A program made the translations under genes and the position numbers. This document shows positions 18,160-29,035 of a stretch of 64,000 nucleotides of DNA, one piece after another. The first letter of the stretch is position 1. Every line of letters starts with the position of its first letter. The notes under the pieces are model-generated. The model saw only the letters and a list, made by a program, of their open reading frames with translations, was not told the origin of the DNA and made no database searches. Location: contig NZ_BOPB01000005.1 of the NCBI RefSeq assembly GCF_016863535.1, positions 186,001 to 250,000 on the forward strand, given 5' to 3'. This stretch comes from Micromonospora lutea (lineage in GTDB: Bacteria > Actinomycetota > Actinomycetes > Mycobacteriales > Micromonosporaceae).

Positions 18160-18383
18160 TTGACCGAGGCGGAACGCTGGCATGCTTCGGCCATGGCTTT
18201 CCCCCTGATCACCGCCGACGACGTGCAAGACCAGCCGTTGCGGGCCCAGTTCGAGGCGTTCCTCGACGAGCATCGCGCCGCGGCCCGCTTCCGCTGCGCT
18301 GGATCTACCTGCACGTGCTGCGCGAGTTCGCCCAGCACTGTGGGCACGCGGACATCCTCCGCGAGCAGATCCTGTCCGAGTGA
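18160..18383 (+). pseudogene. DinB/DUF664-like gene remnant, internally deleted and frameshifted
   Basis: The 5' part (ATG 18193) encodes FEAFLDEHRAAARFRCAG, like the start of DUF664 DinB-fold proteins. The end, in another frame, encodes LRWIYLHVLREFAQHCGHADILREQI, like the conserved DUF664 C terminus. The roughly 90 middle residues are missing and the two parts join out of frame near 18295. The gene therefore looks like a deletion relic. Confidence 0.6.
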
Positions 18384-18414
18384 CCCCGCCCGCGCCGCAT
18401 GCTCGTCGCCCTGG

Positions 18415-19944
18415 TCAGCGGCCGGGCCGCACGGCGTAGAAGCCCCGCCACGGCGCGCCGCCACCCCACAGTTGGTAGCCGCCGATGAGCGCCAGCAGGT
18501 AAGCGGCACCGGCAAAGCCGGCCAGCAGCCAGCCTCCCCCGGCCAGTACGGCCAGTGCCAGCAGGATCTTCAGGTGCCTGACGGCCGGCTCGGAGAAGCC
18601 GAGCGAACTGAGTCTGACCGGGCTCAGCTCGTAGTTGCGGGGCGGCCGGCTGCGGGCGGTGCTCGCCGGCCAGAGCCGTCCCACCCCGGCCGCGTCGACC
18701 AGGTACATGCGCCGCAGTCCCGGACAGCGCCGCAACTCGACCCGTAGCGGTGCCCGGCCACCGTGCCACGGGTTGCGGTCCAGCCAGCGCACCAGTCGGC
18801 GATCCCAGACGATCCGCTGGTACCAGGTTCGACCATCGCTGCGGATCTTGAGCCAGAACGACGTGGGTTCGGTGCCCCAGTGCAGCTCCGCCACCGTGAC
18901 GTGGGCCTCGGCGGGCCGACCACGGCGCAACGCGCCCAGCGCCCAGCGGCCGAGCCGCCAGGTCCACGCCCAGGCCAGCACGATGCCGGGCAGCAGCACC
19001 AATTGGACAAGCACGCTGCGGCCCCGTGGCTCGATCTCGAAGAACTCGCGGTATTCCGGCACCGCCTCGTCTGGTCGGGTCGGGTCGTACCGCAGCGGCA
19101 CCTGACCGCCTTCGGGATAGCTGTCGGCGTCCCGGGGCGTCCACCGCACCCACCAGTCGACACCCGTACCGTCGGAGAAGGTGACCTCGATCCGGTCATC
19201 CGCACCGAGCCGGGTCGCGGTGACCGTGCCCAGCGCGCTGCCGGTGAGCAGCGCGTCCTGCTGCCGTTCCCAGAGCGCCAGATGCCAGACCATGCCGGCG
19301 ATGGTCAGCCCGAGCAGCAGCCAGCCGGCCATGACCTTCCAGATGGCGAGGTTCGTCCGCTTCGGCTCGTCGACCGCCGCTGCGACCCGCACCGGGGCCG
19401 GCGGCTGGAACACGTGGTCCCACTCTTCGAGGAAGCCGCGGATCCGTTCGGCAACCGCTGCCTGCTCGGGATCAACAGCAGGTGGCGGCGCCACCTCCTC
19501 GGCCCGGCCACGCACAATGGGCAGCAGGTGATAGAGGGCGATACCGAAGAAAACGACCGAGCCCCCGGCCAGCCACATCCAGAGCTGCTCGTCGGTGTAG
19601 AGGGTGTCCGCCGACGGGCTGCTGACCGTGCCTGCCACGGTCGTACCGTCTTCCAGAGGTTCACGGAAGCGATCGTGAATCGTCACCACGTCGATGTGGA
19701 CGGCACCGTCGGCCGAGACGAACGGGCCCGAGCAGGTCCACTCGGGGCCGTCGTCGGTGTCGGCGTACACGCAGTCCTCGACGGTCATCTCACCGGCCAA
19801 CCCGCCGTGCTCCGCACGGAACGAGTCGATTGCGGTGGTGGACAGCCAGATCGCGCAACCGATGCAGACGGCGACGAGCGGAAGCAGCAACCAGTCGTGA
19901 AACTCCAGTTCGCGGATCCGACGCAACGGCCCTCCGATCGGCAT
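18415..19944 (-). CDS. Membrane protein of unknown function
   Basis: 509 residues from ATG 19944. Predicted membrane segments are near residues 15-35 (HDWLLLPLVAVCIGCAIWL), 120-145, 210-235, 310-335 and a C-terminal pair (about 455-495). A ~75-residue segment after the first helix is probably extracytoplasmic and contains a short Cys pair; other soluble parts carry GTVTATRLG and WLKIRSDGRTWY-like beta-rich sequence. I do not recognise the family; similar large DUF3592-like membrane proteins are common in actinomycetes. It is divergent from the sirtuin gene, 113 bases apart. Confidence 0.8.
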   Translation of the reverse strand: MPIGGPLRRIRELEFHDWLLLPLVAVCIGCAIWLSTTAIDSFRAEHGGLAGEMTVEDCVYADTDDGPEWTCSGPFVSADGAVHIDVVTIHDRFREPLEDGTTVAGTVSSPSADTLYTDEQLWMWLAGGSVVFFGIALYHLLPIVRGRAEEVAPPPAVDPEQAAVAERIRGFLEEWDHVFQPPAPVRVAAAVDEPKRTNLAIWKVMAGWLLLGLTIAGMVWHLALWERQQDALLTGSALGTVTATRLGADDRIEVTFSDGTGVDWWVRWTPRDADSYPEGGQVPLRYDPTRPDEAVPEYREFFEIEPRGRSVLVQLVLLPGIVLAWAWTWRLGRWALGALRRGRPAEAHVTVAELHWGTEPTSFWLKIRSDGRTWYQRIVWDRRLVRWLDRNPWHGGRAPLRVELRRCPGLRRMYLVDAAGVGRLWPASTARSRPPRNYELSPVRLSSLGFSEPAVRHLKILLALAVLAGGGWLLAGFAGAAYLLALIGGYQLWGGGAPWRGFYAVRPGR

Positions 19945-20057
19945 CGTCTGGTGGCGGCGGCGCGGTGGCCGACACTGTAAACGACCTTGGCGAACAGCCT
20001 GCCCACGTCGTCGCCGCCCGCAGGCCCGCAGCACGCGAGCCCCGATAGGCTCCACGG

Positions 20058-20831
20058 ATGACGGAACCGGAAACGGCTCGGGCTGCGGCGCTGCTCGGCC
20101 AGGCACCGCGGGTGGTGGTGTTCACCGGCGCGGGCATGTCCGCCGAGAGTGGCGTGCCGACCTTCCGCGACGCCCTCACCGGTCTCTGGCAGCGCTACGA
20201 TCCGCAGGCGCTCGCCACACCGGAGGCGTTCCACGCCGACCCGGAACTCGTCTACGGCTGGTACGAATGGCGACGCCAGACGGTGCGGCTGGCTGAGCCG
20301 CACGCGGGACATCGGGCCGTAGCGGCGATCGAAAAGCGCGTTCCGCAGGCCGTGCTGGTCACTCAGAACGTTGACGACCTGCACGAGCGGGCCGGTTCGG
20401 TCGCCCCGCTGCACCTGCACGGCAGCCTGTTCGCGCCGCGCTGCTCCCGGTGTTCCCACCCGGTACCGGTTGCCGACGACACAACGCTCGAGCCAACCGA
20501 GGGGCGTCGCATCCCACCGCCGCGCTGTCCGCGCTGCGCGGCACCCGTCCGCCCGGGGGTGGTGTGGTTCGGCGAGGCGTTGCCGCCCGAGGCGCTGGAA
20601 GCCGCCGTCGAGGCCGCCGCCAACTGCGACCTGCTGCTGACCGTGGGCACCTCCGGCCTGGTCTATCCGGCCGCCGAGATTCCCCAGGTCGCCGCACGAC
20701 GCGGTGCCACGGTGATCCAGATCAATCCGCTGCCGACGCCACTGGACGAGGTGTCCCGGGTCAACCTGCGCGGCCCGGCCGCCCAACTGCTTCCCGCCCT
20801 GGTACGCGACGCCTGGCACGATCCTGACTAG
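20058..20831 (+). CDS. cobB: Sir2-family NAD-dependent protein deacylase
   Basis: 257 residues. All sirtuin hallmarks are present: NAD-binding GAGMSAESGVPTFR, TQNVDDLHERAG, catalytic HLHGS, four zinc cysteines (CSRC and CPRC) and VWFGEALP. The YEWRR stretch provides the Tyr-x-x-Arg pair that marks class III sirtuins able to remove succinyl or malonyl groups as well as acetyl. It would regulate cytosolic enzymes such as acyl-CoA synthetases; isocitrate lyase nearby is a conceivable target, but nothing in the sequence shows that. Confidence 0.93.
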   Translation: MTEPETARAAALLGQAPRVVVFTGAGMSAESGVPTFRDALTGLWQRYDPQALATPEAFHADPELVYGWYEWRRQTVRLAEPHAGHRAVAAIEKRVPQAVLVTQNVDDLHERAGSVAPLHLHGSLFAPRCSRCSHPVPVADDTTLEPTEGRRIPPPRCPRCAAPVRPGVVWFGEALPPEALEAAVEAAANCDLLLTVGTSGLVYPAAEIPQVAARRGATVIQINPLPTPLDEVSRVNLRGPAAQLLPALVRDAWHDPD

Positions 20832-20900
20832 GGACCGACTTTCCGCTGTCCCGGCCCGTCGGGTGCTGACTGTTCGATCCGATCGCTATCCTCACGCCTC

Positions 20901-21749
20901 GTGACGTCGCCGTTGAACGAGATGCCCGCTGACCTGGTGGAGTTGTTCGCGGACGGGGAGTCCCGGACGCTGACGCTGGCCGTGCCGTTGCCGCCTGGGC
21001 GGACGGTACGCGGTGACAAGGGTGACGGTGAGCGGCCGGTGTTGTGGGTGAGCGACGGCCCGGCGCCGGCCGGGCTGTGGCCGCAACTGCACGCGGCACA
21101 CGAGGCGTCCGGGCTCTGGCCGTTGCTGCTTGACCAGCTCGACGGTGACCGTTCCTGGCCTGGCGAACTCTGGTTGGAACGGACATCCTCGTTCGCCCAG
21201 CATGATGTCGAGCGGCTCCTCGCCGGTTGGTGGGCGTCCCATACCGGCACCGACGACGAGGACGACATGTTTTCGCCGGCGGAACGGATCGCCATCACCG
21301 CCCCGTACGGTCAGGACTGGCCCGGTCCGGCGCCGTCGGCCCGGCCGCGGGTGACGCCGCAGCGGCACGCCGACCACTGGGCCGAGCAGTTGGCGCAGAC
21401 CCAGCCCACCATGCGCCTCGGCCTGGTCGCTGCGGAGCGGGGTAGCGCCGCGCTGGCCCCCATGGGCTGGCAGGGGGCGATCAACTACGCCAGCAGCACC
21501 AGCGAGCTTTCCCTGGTGCTGGCCAGCTGGGAGGACCGGTTCGGGGTACGGGTGATCGGCGTCGGGTCGGCCGAGTTGTACCTCAGCGTCGCCGCGCCGC
21601 CGGGGGACCTCGCCGAGGCGCTGCCGATCGCCGCCGAGCACTTCGCCTTCTGCCCGGACAACATCTGGCAGGGCCAGCGTCCGTGCACGCTCGCGGGTTA
21701 CGCCGATCGTCTCGTCGACGCCCCGACCTGGGCATTCTGGTGGGACTGA
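20901..21749 (+). CDS. DUF4253 domain protein
   Basis: 282 residues from GTG 20901. The C-terminal ~110 residues (TSELSLVLASWEDRFGVRV, GSAELYLSVAAPP, AAEHFAFCPDNIWQG) match the DUF4253 domain common in actinobacteria. The N-terminal half has no recognised domain. No signal peptide or membrane segment is seen, so it is probably cytosolic. It is convergent with, and nine bases from, the lipoprotein gene on the other strand. Function unknown. Confidence 0.85.
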   Translation: MTSPLNEMPADLVELFADGESRTLTLAVPLPPGRTVRGDKGDGERPVLWVSDGPAPAGLWPQLHAAHEASGLWPLLLDQLDGDRSWPGELWLERTSSFAQHDVERLLAGWWASHTGTDDEDDMFSPAERIAITAPYGQDWPGPAPSARPRVTPQRHADHWAEQLAQTQPTMRLGLVAAERGSAALAPMGWQGAINYASSTSELSLVLASWEDRFGVRVIGVGSAELYLSVAAPPGDLAEALPIAAEHFAFCPDNIWQGQRPCTLAGYADRLVDAPTWAFWWD

Positions 21750-21758
21750 ACGGTCCGC

Positions 21759-22604
21759 TCAGGCAGCGGGGTCCGGCTGTCGGCTGGTGGTGAGGGTGAC
21801 CAGGAAGGCGGCGTGGTCGGTGGTGCCGGCCATGCCGATCGACCTGGTCGAATCGATGGTGACGTCGGCTGTGGCCATGAACTGCTGCACCCCGCCGTCG
21901 TGCCGGTGCCGGTAGTCGGCCGGCACGCAGGTTTTCACGTCGGGGGAGCCGCCGTGCCGAAGGTTCAGGTCGCCGCTGACCACCGTGGGCTGGTAGCGGG
22001 TCCGGGCGTGCAATCCGGGAATGGCCACGTCGAGTAGGTGCGCGCACTGAGCGAGGGCGAGCGTGGCGCTGGTGTACGCCAGGTGCGTGGTGCAGGCGAA
22101 GTAGACGGTGCTGGCCTCGACGCAGAGCCAGGCCCGTTGCTCCGGGTCCGCCGGGTCCTGCGCCGGGTAGAACCCGTTGTGCACGGTGTGCCCACCCTCC
22201 GGCACCGCGATGTGCGTCAGCACCCCGACGCCGTACTGCTGCCCGTTGACGCAGCGGTACGGGTCGCCGGTGCGGCCGTTGCGCGCCGGCTGGAAGGCGG
22301 CCACCACGGTACCGTCGTGCACCTGGGTCATCGCCTGCTCCAACGCCGCCATGTCACCGGAGCAGATCTCGTTGAGGGTGACCACGTCGGGCCGCTCGGC
22401 GCGGATCACCTCGGCGGCCCGGTCGACCGACCGTCCGGTGTAGCAGCCCTTCGCCATGCCGCTGTTGCAGAGGTTCATCTGGAGCACCCGCAACCGGGTG
22501 GTCTCGGCGGGACGTGCCACCGAACAACCGGCCAGCACCGCGGCGACGAGTATCAGGCTGACGACCAGTGGTGGCGGTGGAACCCGGTACGGACGACCAG
22601 CCAT
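21759..22604 (-). CDS. Secreted endonuclease/exonuclease/phosphatase-family lipoprotein
   Basis: 281 residues from ATG 22604 (GGGGCAGG upstream). A lipoprotein signal (SLILVAAVLAGC) ends in a lipobox Cys at about 26. The rest is an EEP-fold domain: LQMNLCNSG (metal-site Asn), PDVVTLNEIC (metal Glu), TTHLAY, VVSGDLNLRHG (catalytic Asp/Asn) and TTDHAAFLV (final Asp-His). Five or more cysteines suggest disulfides outside the cell. Family members cleave phosphodiesters in nucleic acids or lipids; a secreted DNase-like role is possible but the substrate is not deducible. Confidence 0.85.
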   Translation of the reverse strand: MAGRPYRVPPPPLVVSLILVAAVLAGCSVARPAETTRLRVLQMNLCNSGMAKGCYTGRSVDRAAEVIRAERPDVVTLNEICSGDMAALEQAMTQVHDGTVVAAFQPARNGRTGDPYRCVNGQQYGVGVLTHIAVPEGGHTVHNGFYPAQDPADPEQRAWLCVEASTVYFACTTHLAYTSATLALAQCAHLLDVAIPGLHARTRYQPTVVSGDLNLRHGGSPDVKTCVPADYRHRHDGGVQQFMATADVTIDSTRSIGMAGTTDHAAFLVTLTTSRQPDPAA

Positions 22605-22681
22605 GCACCTGCCCCATGCTCGTGAAGACCGCAAGCGTACCGGCACCCGCGGCCCGACCGGCCGTAAGCGGCGTGCCCCGT

Positions 22682-22697
22682 CCCCCCCCCCCGGGGG
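22682..22697. repeat. C11G5 homopolymer tract
   Basis: Eleven consecutive Cs followed by five Gs lie between the RamB stop (22712) and the lipoprotein start. The tract is slippage-prone and may be mis-sequenced; the C5G5 part could form a small hairpin. Confidence 0.6.
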
Positions 22698-22711
22698 AGT
22701 GGGCGGGGTGG

Positions 22712-24106
22712 TTAGTCGCGGAGGGGGTACGGGATGAAGGTGCTGCGGTTCTCGTCGAGGTCGAGTTGGCGGCTGATGGGCGGGGCGGCCCGCTGGGGGC
22801 AGGTCATCCGTTCGCAGGTCTTGCAGCCGGGACCGATGGGGGTGGCGGCCTCGGCGGCGTGCAGGTCCATTCCGGTGGAGTACACCAGCCGGCTGGCGTG
22901 GCGCACCTCGCAGCCCAGTCCGATGGCGTACACCTTGCCGGGTTGGCCGTAGCCGCCGTGGTGCCGGGTGATGGTGCGGGCGATCCACAGGTAACGCTGC
23001 CCGTCCGGCATGGCGGCGACCTGGGTCACCACCCGCCCCGGTGCGCCGAACGCCTCGTACACCGTCCAGAGCGGACAGGTGCCGCCGGTACGCGAGAACG
23101 GAAAGCCGGTGGCTGACTGACGCTTCGACATGTTGCCGGCCCGGTCGACCCGGACGAAGGAGAACGGCACTCCGCGCGCCCGGGGCCGCTGCAACGTACT
23201 GAGTCGGTGGCAGACCGTTTCCCAGCCCATGCCGTAGTGCTGGGTGAGCAGGTCGATGTCGTAGCGACGCTGCTCGGCGGCGGTCAGGAACTGCTCGTAC
23301 GGCAGGATCAGCGCCGCCGCGAAGTAGTTGGCCAGACCGACCCGGGTGAGGATCTGGGTTTGCACGTCGTCGAACTCCTCCGACTCGACGATCTCGTCGA
23401 TGACGTCGGCGAACTCCAACAGCGCGATCTGCGCCGCCATCCGCATCGCCTCCTGCCCGGCGCGCAGCGACGTGGACAGGTGCAGGGTGCGGTTCTGCGG
23501 ACGGTACCGGTGCAGCTGCCCGGCGAGTGCGGCGGCGTCCTCGCGAACGACGTCCACACCGTGCCGCTGCGCCAGCCGGTCGCGCAGCAGGGCGCGGACC
23601 TCGCCACGACGCAACCCCATCCGCCCGGCCAGCCGCTCGGCCTCCTCGTCGAGGTCCGGTACGTAGTTCTGTCGCCGGTAGAAGAACTCGGTGACCTGGT
23701 CGTGAGGGCTGCGGCCGATCCGCTCGCGGTCGCCGACCAGCTCGGCGAGTTGCTCGTCGGCCTGCTGGTAGCGGCGGTGCAGCTCGATGACCGCCGCGGC
23801 GACCTCCGGCAGCCGGGTGGCCAGTTCGGTGAGTTCGGCCAGACCGGCGCGCCCGGGCAGCGCCTCGCGGAGCCCGGCGACCAGTCGAGGGGTGTCGTGC
23901 GCGGCGAACACGGTCGGGTCGACGCCGAACAGTTCGGTGATGCGCAGCAACACCGGGACGGTCAGTGGCCGGGTGTCGTGCTCGATCTGATTGAGGTAGC
24001 TCGGGGAGATGCTGAGGTGCCGGGCCAGCTCCGTCTGGCTGAGCCCACGCTCCTCGCGCATCCGGCGTAGCCGGGCCCCGGCGAAGGTCCTGGCGATGGT
24101 CCTCAC
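22712..24106 (-). CDS. ramB: RamB-like XRE/ScfR regulator of acetate metabolism
   Basis: 464 residues. An N-terminal XRE helix-turn-helix (about 10-65, GLSQTELARHLSISPSYLNQIEHD), a middle IrrE-like region (about 140-290) and a C-terminal ScfR (short-chain fatty acyl-CoA regulator) domain containing a Cys cluster (CPLW, CEVR and GPGCKTCERMTCPQR). This is the architecture of RamB and mycobacterial PrpR. In Corynebacterium RamB represses isocitrate lyase and malate synthase. Here it is divergent from exactly those genes. The GTG start has AGGGAG directly abutting it, so leaderless translation or a different nearby start is possible. Confidence 0.9.
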   Translation of the reverse strand: MRTIARTFAGARLRRMREERGLSQTELARHLSISPSYLNQIEHDTRPLTVPVLLRITELFGVDPTVFAAHDTPRLVAGLREALPGRAGLAELTELATRLPEVAAAVIELHRRYQQADEQLAELVGDRERIGRSPHDQVTEFFYRRQNYVPDLDEEAERLAGRMGLRRGEVRALLRDRLAQRHGVDVVREDAAALAGQLHRYRPQNRTLHLSTSLRAGQEAMRMAAQIALLEFADVIDEIVESEEFDDVQTQILTRVGLANYFAAALILPYEQFLTAAEQRRYDIDLLTQHYGMGWETVCHRLSTLQRPRARGVPFSFVRVDRAGNMSKRQSATGFPFSRTGGTCPLWTVYEAFGAPGRVVTQVAAMPDGQRYLWIARTITRHHGGYGQPGKVYAIGLGCEVRHASRLVYSTGMDLHAAEAATPIGPGCKTCERMTCPQRAAPPISRQLDLDENRSTFIPYPLRD

Positions 24107-24145
24107 CTCCCTGTCCGGCGAACTGATCCGGAAACATTAGCACTG

Positions 24146-24175
24146 CTGCGAATAGGTGCTTTCACAACTTCGCAG
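24146..24175. promoter_or_regulatory. Candidate RamB operator between ramB and aceA
   Basis: CTGCGAA (24146-24152) and TTCGCAG (24169-24175) form a perfect 7-bp inverted repeat with a 16-base spacer in an A+T-richer part of the 215-bp divergent region. Extended half-sites ACTTCGCAG and ATTCGCAG resemble the ACTTTGCAAA-like sites reported for RamB. The distance to the ramB start (40 bases) would allow autorepression. Confidence 0.5.
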
Positions 24176-24321
24176 AATGGCTCGTCGACTTTTCAATAAT
24201 TGGCTCTTTCCGTCTCTCGACCAGCTTCGGCGTGCCGTGTGACCGTGGGTTGCACATCCGGCGACCGGTGTTTGGCGCAGCGTCACCGGGTGCTGACGGA
24301 ATTCGAAGGGAATGAGAAACG

Positions 24322-25589
<1,268 letters not shown>

Positions 25590-25593
<4 letters not shown>

Positions 25594-27197
25594 GATACGA
25601 GATCATCGGCCCGATGGCCGAACGGTTCGACGAGGTGCTCACGCCCGAGGCGCTGGAGTTCCTGGTCGCGCTGGACAGTGAGTTCGCCGCCCGCCGGGTG
25701 GCCCTGCTGGACACCCGCCGGGCCCGCCGCGACCGTTACGCCACCGGCCAGCTGCCCGACTTCCTGCCGGAGACGGCGGCTGTCCGCGACGACCCGACCT
25801 GGCAGGTGGCACCGCCCGCCCCCGGCCTGGTCGACCGGCGGGTCGAGATCACCGGGCCGCCGGACCGCAAGATGACCATCAACGCGTTGAACTCCGGCGC
25901 CAAGGTGTGGCTCGCCGACTTCGAGGACGCCACCGCGCCGACCTGGCACAACGTCATCAACGGTCAGCTCAACCTGATCGACGCCCTGGACCGCCGGATC
26001 GACTTCACCGACGCCCGTGGCAAGCGGTACGCGCTCGGCGAGGAGCTGGCCACGATCGTGGTCCGGCCGCGCGGTTGGCACCTGGTGGAGAAGGGGATCG
26101 TGGTGGACGGGCGGCCGATCTCGGCCAGCCTGGTCGACTTCGGGCTCTACCTCTTCCACTGCGCCCGGCGGCAGCTCGACGCCGGCAGAGGCCCGTACTT
26201 CTACCTGCCGAAGCTGGAAAGCCACCGTGAGGCGCGGTTGTGGAACGACATCTTCGTCTTCGCCCAGCGCTACATCGGGCTGCCGCAGGGCACCATCCGG
26301 GCCACCACGCTGATCGAGACGATCACCGCAGCGTTCGAGATGGAGGAGATCCTCTATGAGCTGCGGGAGCACTCGGCGGGCCTGAACGCCGGACGGTGGG
26401 ACTACATCTTCAGCGTGATCAAGAACTTCGGACAGTGGTCGGACTTCGTCCTGCCGGACCGCGCCGAGGTGACGATGACGGTGCCGTTCATGCGCGCGTA
26501 CACCGAACTGCTGGTGCGCACCTGCCACCGGCGCGGCGCGCACGCGATCGGCGGCATGGCCGCCTTCGTCCCGGCCCGTGACCCGCAGGTCAACGAGACG
26601 GCACTGGGCAAGGTGCGGACGGACAAGCAGCGCGAGGCCGGTGACGGCTTCGACGGCTCCTGGGTCGCCCACCCCGGCCTGGTGGCGACCTGCCGGGAGG
26701 TCTTCGACGGGGTGCTGGGCGAGCGCCCGAACCAGCTCGACCGGCGTCGTGACGAGGTGACGGTCACCGCCGCCGAACTACTCTCGGTGGACAAGACCCC
26801 GGGCCAGGTCACCGAGGTGGGGGTGCGGGCCAACGTCGCGGTGGCGCTGCGCTACATCGACGCCTGGCTCGGTGGCGCGGGTGCGGTGGCGCTGTGGAAC
26901 CTGATGGAGGACGCCGCCACCGCCGAGATCGCCCGCTGCCAGCTCTGGCAGTGGTTGCACCACAGCACACCGTTGGCCGGTGGGGGTGCGGTGACCGAGG
27001 AACTGGTTCGCTCGATGCTCGCCGAGGAACTGGCCGCCCTGGTCGCCGAGCGTGAGGCGGCCGACCGGGAACGCGCCGAGCAGGCCGCGCGGATCGTCGA
27101 GGAGACCGCCCTCGGTGAGGACCTGCCGTCGTTCTTCACCACCAGCGCGTACGCCCGGCACCTGGGAGTCACCCGGGAGCCGGCGCTGGCGCGCTAG
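25590..27197 (+). CDS. aceB: Malate synthase A
   Basis: 535 residues from GTG 25590 within the aceA stop region (GTGA) and behind AGAGGAG; this length matches malate synthase A (about 533). Motifs include [24 protein letters not shown] split around the active site, VVRPRGWHL with the catalytic Arg, [11 protein letters not shown] (metal Glu nearby), [15 protein letters not shown] and [12 protein letters not shown]. It condenses glyoxylate with acetyl-CoA to malate. The operon ends at a perfect hairpin. Confidence 0.96.
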
Positions 27198-27220
27198 CCA
27201 GGCCGGATCCAGGTTCCGGA

Positions 27221-27252
27221 TCGCGGCCCCCGGTCCTCGCCGGGGGCCGCGA
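27221..27252 (+). terminator. Perfect 13-bp hairpin terminator after aceB
   Basis: TCGCGGCCCCCGG (27221-27233) pairs exactly with 27240-27252 around TCCTCG, 24 bases after the aceB stop. Confidence 0.88.
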
Positions 27253-27330
27253 CCCGTGCCCGGACCGGCAACCCTTCGGCCGTCACTGTCTGCGTTTGCC
27301 GCCTCTCCTCGCCTATGTTCCTTCGCACGC

Positions 27331-27452
27331 TTTGCTCTGCTTCAACTCACGCAACGGTCACCCAGCGCGACTGGCCGGTCGGGTGCGGCCGGCGCGACGA
27401 GCGTGGAAAGGCCCAGCTCAGACCGCTGTTGCGTCCGTTGAAGCAGAGCAAA
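27331..27452. repeat. 122-bp dispersed intergenic element, copy B
   Basis: This is the second copy of the element at 15300-15420, in inverted orientation. It begins TTTGCTCTGCTTCAAC (27331-27346) and ends with its reverse complement (27437-27452). Next to the ends, ACGCAAC occurs in both arms. Inside, CAGCTCAG (27412-27419) corresponds to CTGAGCTG in copy A (15331-15338). It sits in the 344-bp gap between convergent aceB and sthA, after the aceB hairpin. The rest of the gap holds nothing else I can support. Confidence 0.7.
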
Positions 27453-27541
27453 GTGCGGATGGGGGAGAGTGGGTCGGTGGGGTATCGCCGTCACGGATGG
27501 TGGCTGCGCCCGGAGGGCCTGCCGTCACTCGCGGTGTCGCG

Positions 27542-28945
27542 TCAGCGGTCGAGGCGGGTGATGTTGCGGATCTTGTTGGCCGCGTCCAGGGCGGCCACCT
27601 TGTACGCCTCGGCCAGCGTCGGGTAGTTGAAAACCGTGTCGATCAGGTAGTCCACCGTGCCACCACAGCCCATCACCGTCTGCCCGATGTGGACGATCTC
27701 GGTGGCGCCGGTGCCGAAGACGTGCACGCCGAGCAGCCGGCGGTCCTGCGGCGAGACGAGCAGCTTCAACATGCCGTACGAGTCGCCCACGATCTGGCCG
27801 CGCGCCAGCTCGCGGTAGCGGGCGATGCCTACCTCGAACGGGGTCGCGCTGTCGGTCAGTTCCTCCTCGGTCTTCCCGACGAAGCTGATCTCCGGGATCG
27901 TGTAGATGCCGATCGGCTGCAGCTCGTGCATCGGGCGCTCCGGCTCACCGCAGGCGTGCTGCGCGGCCAGTCGTCCCTGTTCCATCGAGGTCGAGGCGAG
28001 CGCCGGGAAACCGATCACGTCGCCGACGGCGTAGATGTTCTCCACCGCGGTGCGGTAGTTCGCGTCGACCTCGATGCGCCCGCGCCGGTCGGCGCTCAGC
28101 CCCGCCGCTGCCAGGTCCAACCCGTCGGTCTGGCCCTGCCGGCCGGCCGAGTACATGACGGTGTCCGCGACGATCTTCTTACCGCTCTTGAGGACGCACA
28201 ACGCGGCCGTCTGGTGCTTCTCGACCGAGGCCACCTCCTCGCCGAAGCGGAACGTCACCGACAGATCCCGCAGGTGGTACTTCAGCGACTCGATGACCTC
28301 CTCGTCGCAGAAGTCGAGCATCCGCTCCCGGCGCTCGACCACGGTCACCTTCGTGCCGAGGGCGGCGAACATCGAGGCGTACTCCATGCCGATCACGCCC
28401 GCGCCGACCACCACCATGCTGCGGGGGACGGTCTGAAGGTTGATGACCCCGTCGGAGTCCACGATCGTCCGGTCGTCGAAGTCGACGCTGTCCGGTCGGG
28501 CCGGTCGGGTGCCGGCGGCGATGATGGCCTTGTCGAAGGTGATCCTGGATTCGCGGCCGGAGTCGCCGTCGATCCAGACCGAGTGGGCATCGGCGAACCG
28601 CCCGGTGCCGGTGATGATCGCGACCCGGTTGCGGGCGAGCTGGTGACGGATGACATCGGTCTGCCGGTTGATGACGTGCTGGGTCCGGGCGGCCAGATCG
28701 CTGACCGTGATCTCGTCCTTGACCCGGTAGCTGCTGCCGTAGAGATCTCGCTGGCTGAGGCCGGTCAGGTAGAGCACGGCCTCACGGAGGGTCTTGGACG
28801 GCACGGTGCCGGTGTTGATGCACACTCCGCCGAGCATGTCGCGGCGCTCCACCAGACCGACCCGCCGGCCCAGCTTCGCGGCGGCGATGGCGGCCTTCTG
28901 ACCGCTGGGCCCGGAGCCCAGCACCAACAGGTCGTAGTCATACAT
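27542..28945 (-). CDS. sthA: Soluble NAD(P) transhydrogenase
   Basis: 467 residues. A pyridine nucleotide-disulfide oxidoreductase fold: FAD motif [10 protein letters not shown] near the N terminus, NAD motif [14 protein letters not shown] in the middle, [12 protein letters not shown] site and a dimerisation domain. The redox-active disulfide of true disulfide reductases is missing: the site reads [13 protein letters not shown], with Thr where the second Cys would be. This is the expected pattern of SthA transhydrogenases, which re-oxidise NADPH with NAD. It stands alone, convergent with aceB, across repeat copy B. Confidence 0.93.
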   Translation of the reverse strand: MYDYDLLVLGSGPSGQKAAIAAAKLGRRVGLVERRDMLGGVCINTGTVPSKTLREAVLYLTGLSQRDLYGSSYRVKDEITVSDLAARTQHVINRQTDVIRHQLARNRVAIITGTGRFADAHSVWIDGDSGRESRITFDKAIIAAGTRPARPDSVDFDDRTIVDSDGVINLQTVPRSMVVVGAGVIGMEYASMFAALGTKVTVVERRERMLDFCDEEVIESLKYHLRDLSVTFRFGEEVASVEKHQTAALCVLKSGKKIVADTVMYSAGRQGQTDGLDLAAAGLSADRRGRIEVDANYRTAVENIYAVGDVIGFPALASTSMEQGRLAAQHACGEPERPMHELQPIGIYTIPEISFVGKTEEELTDSATPFEVGIARYRELARGQIVGDSYGMLKLLVSPQDRRLLGVHVFGTGATEIVHIGQTVMGCGGTVDYLIDTVFNYPTLAEAYKVAALDAANKIRNITRLDR

Positions 28946-29035
28946 GATCGCCAGCGTCGCAAAGGTGTGCCACTGCGCGCCAGACCTGCCATCCGGCGGG
29001 CCGAGGCTCGGCCGGCCCGCCGGGCCTGGCTCAGA

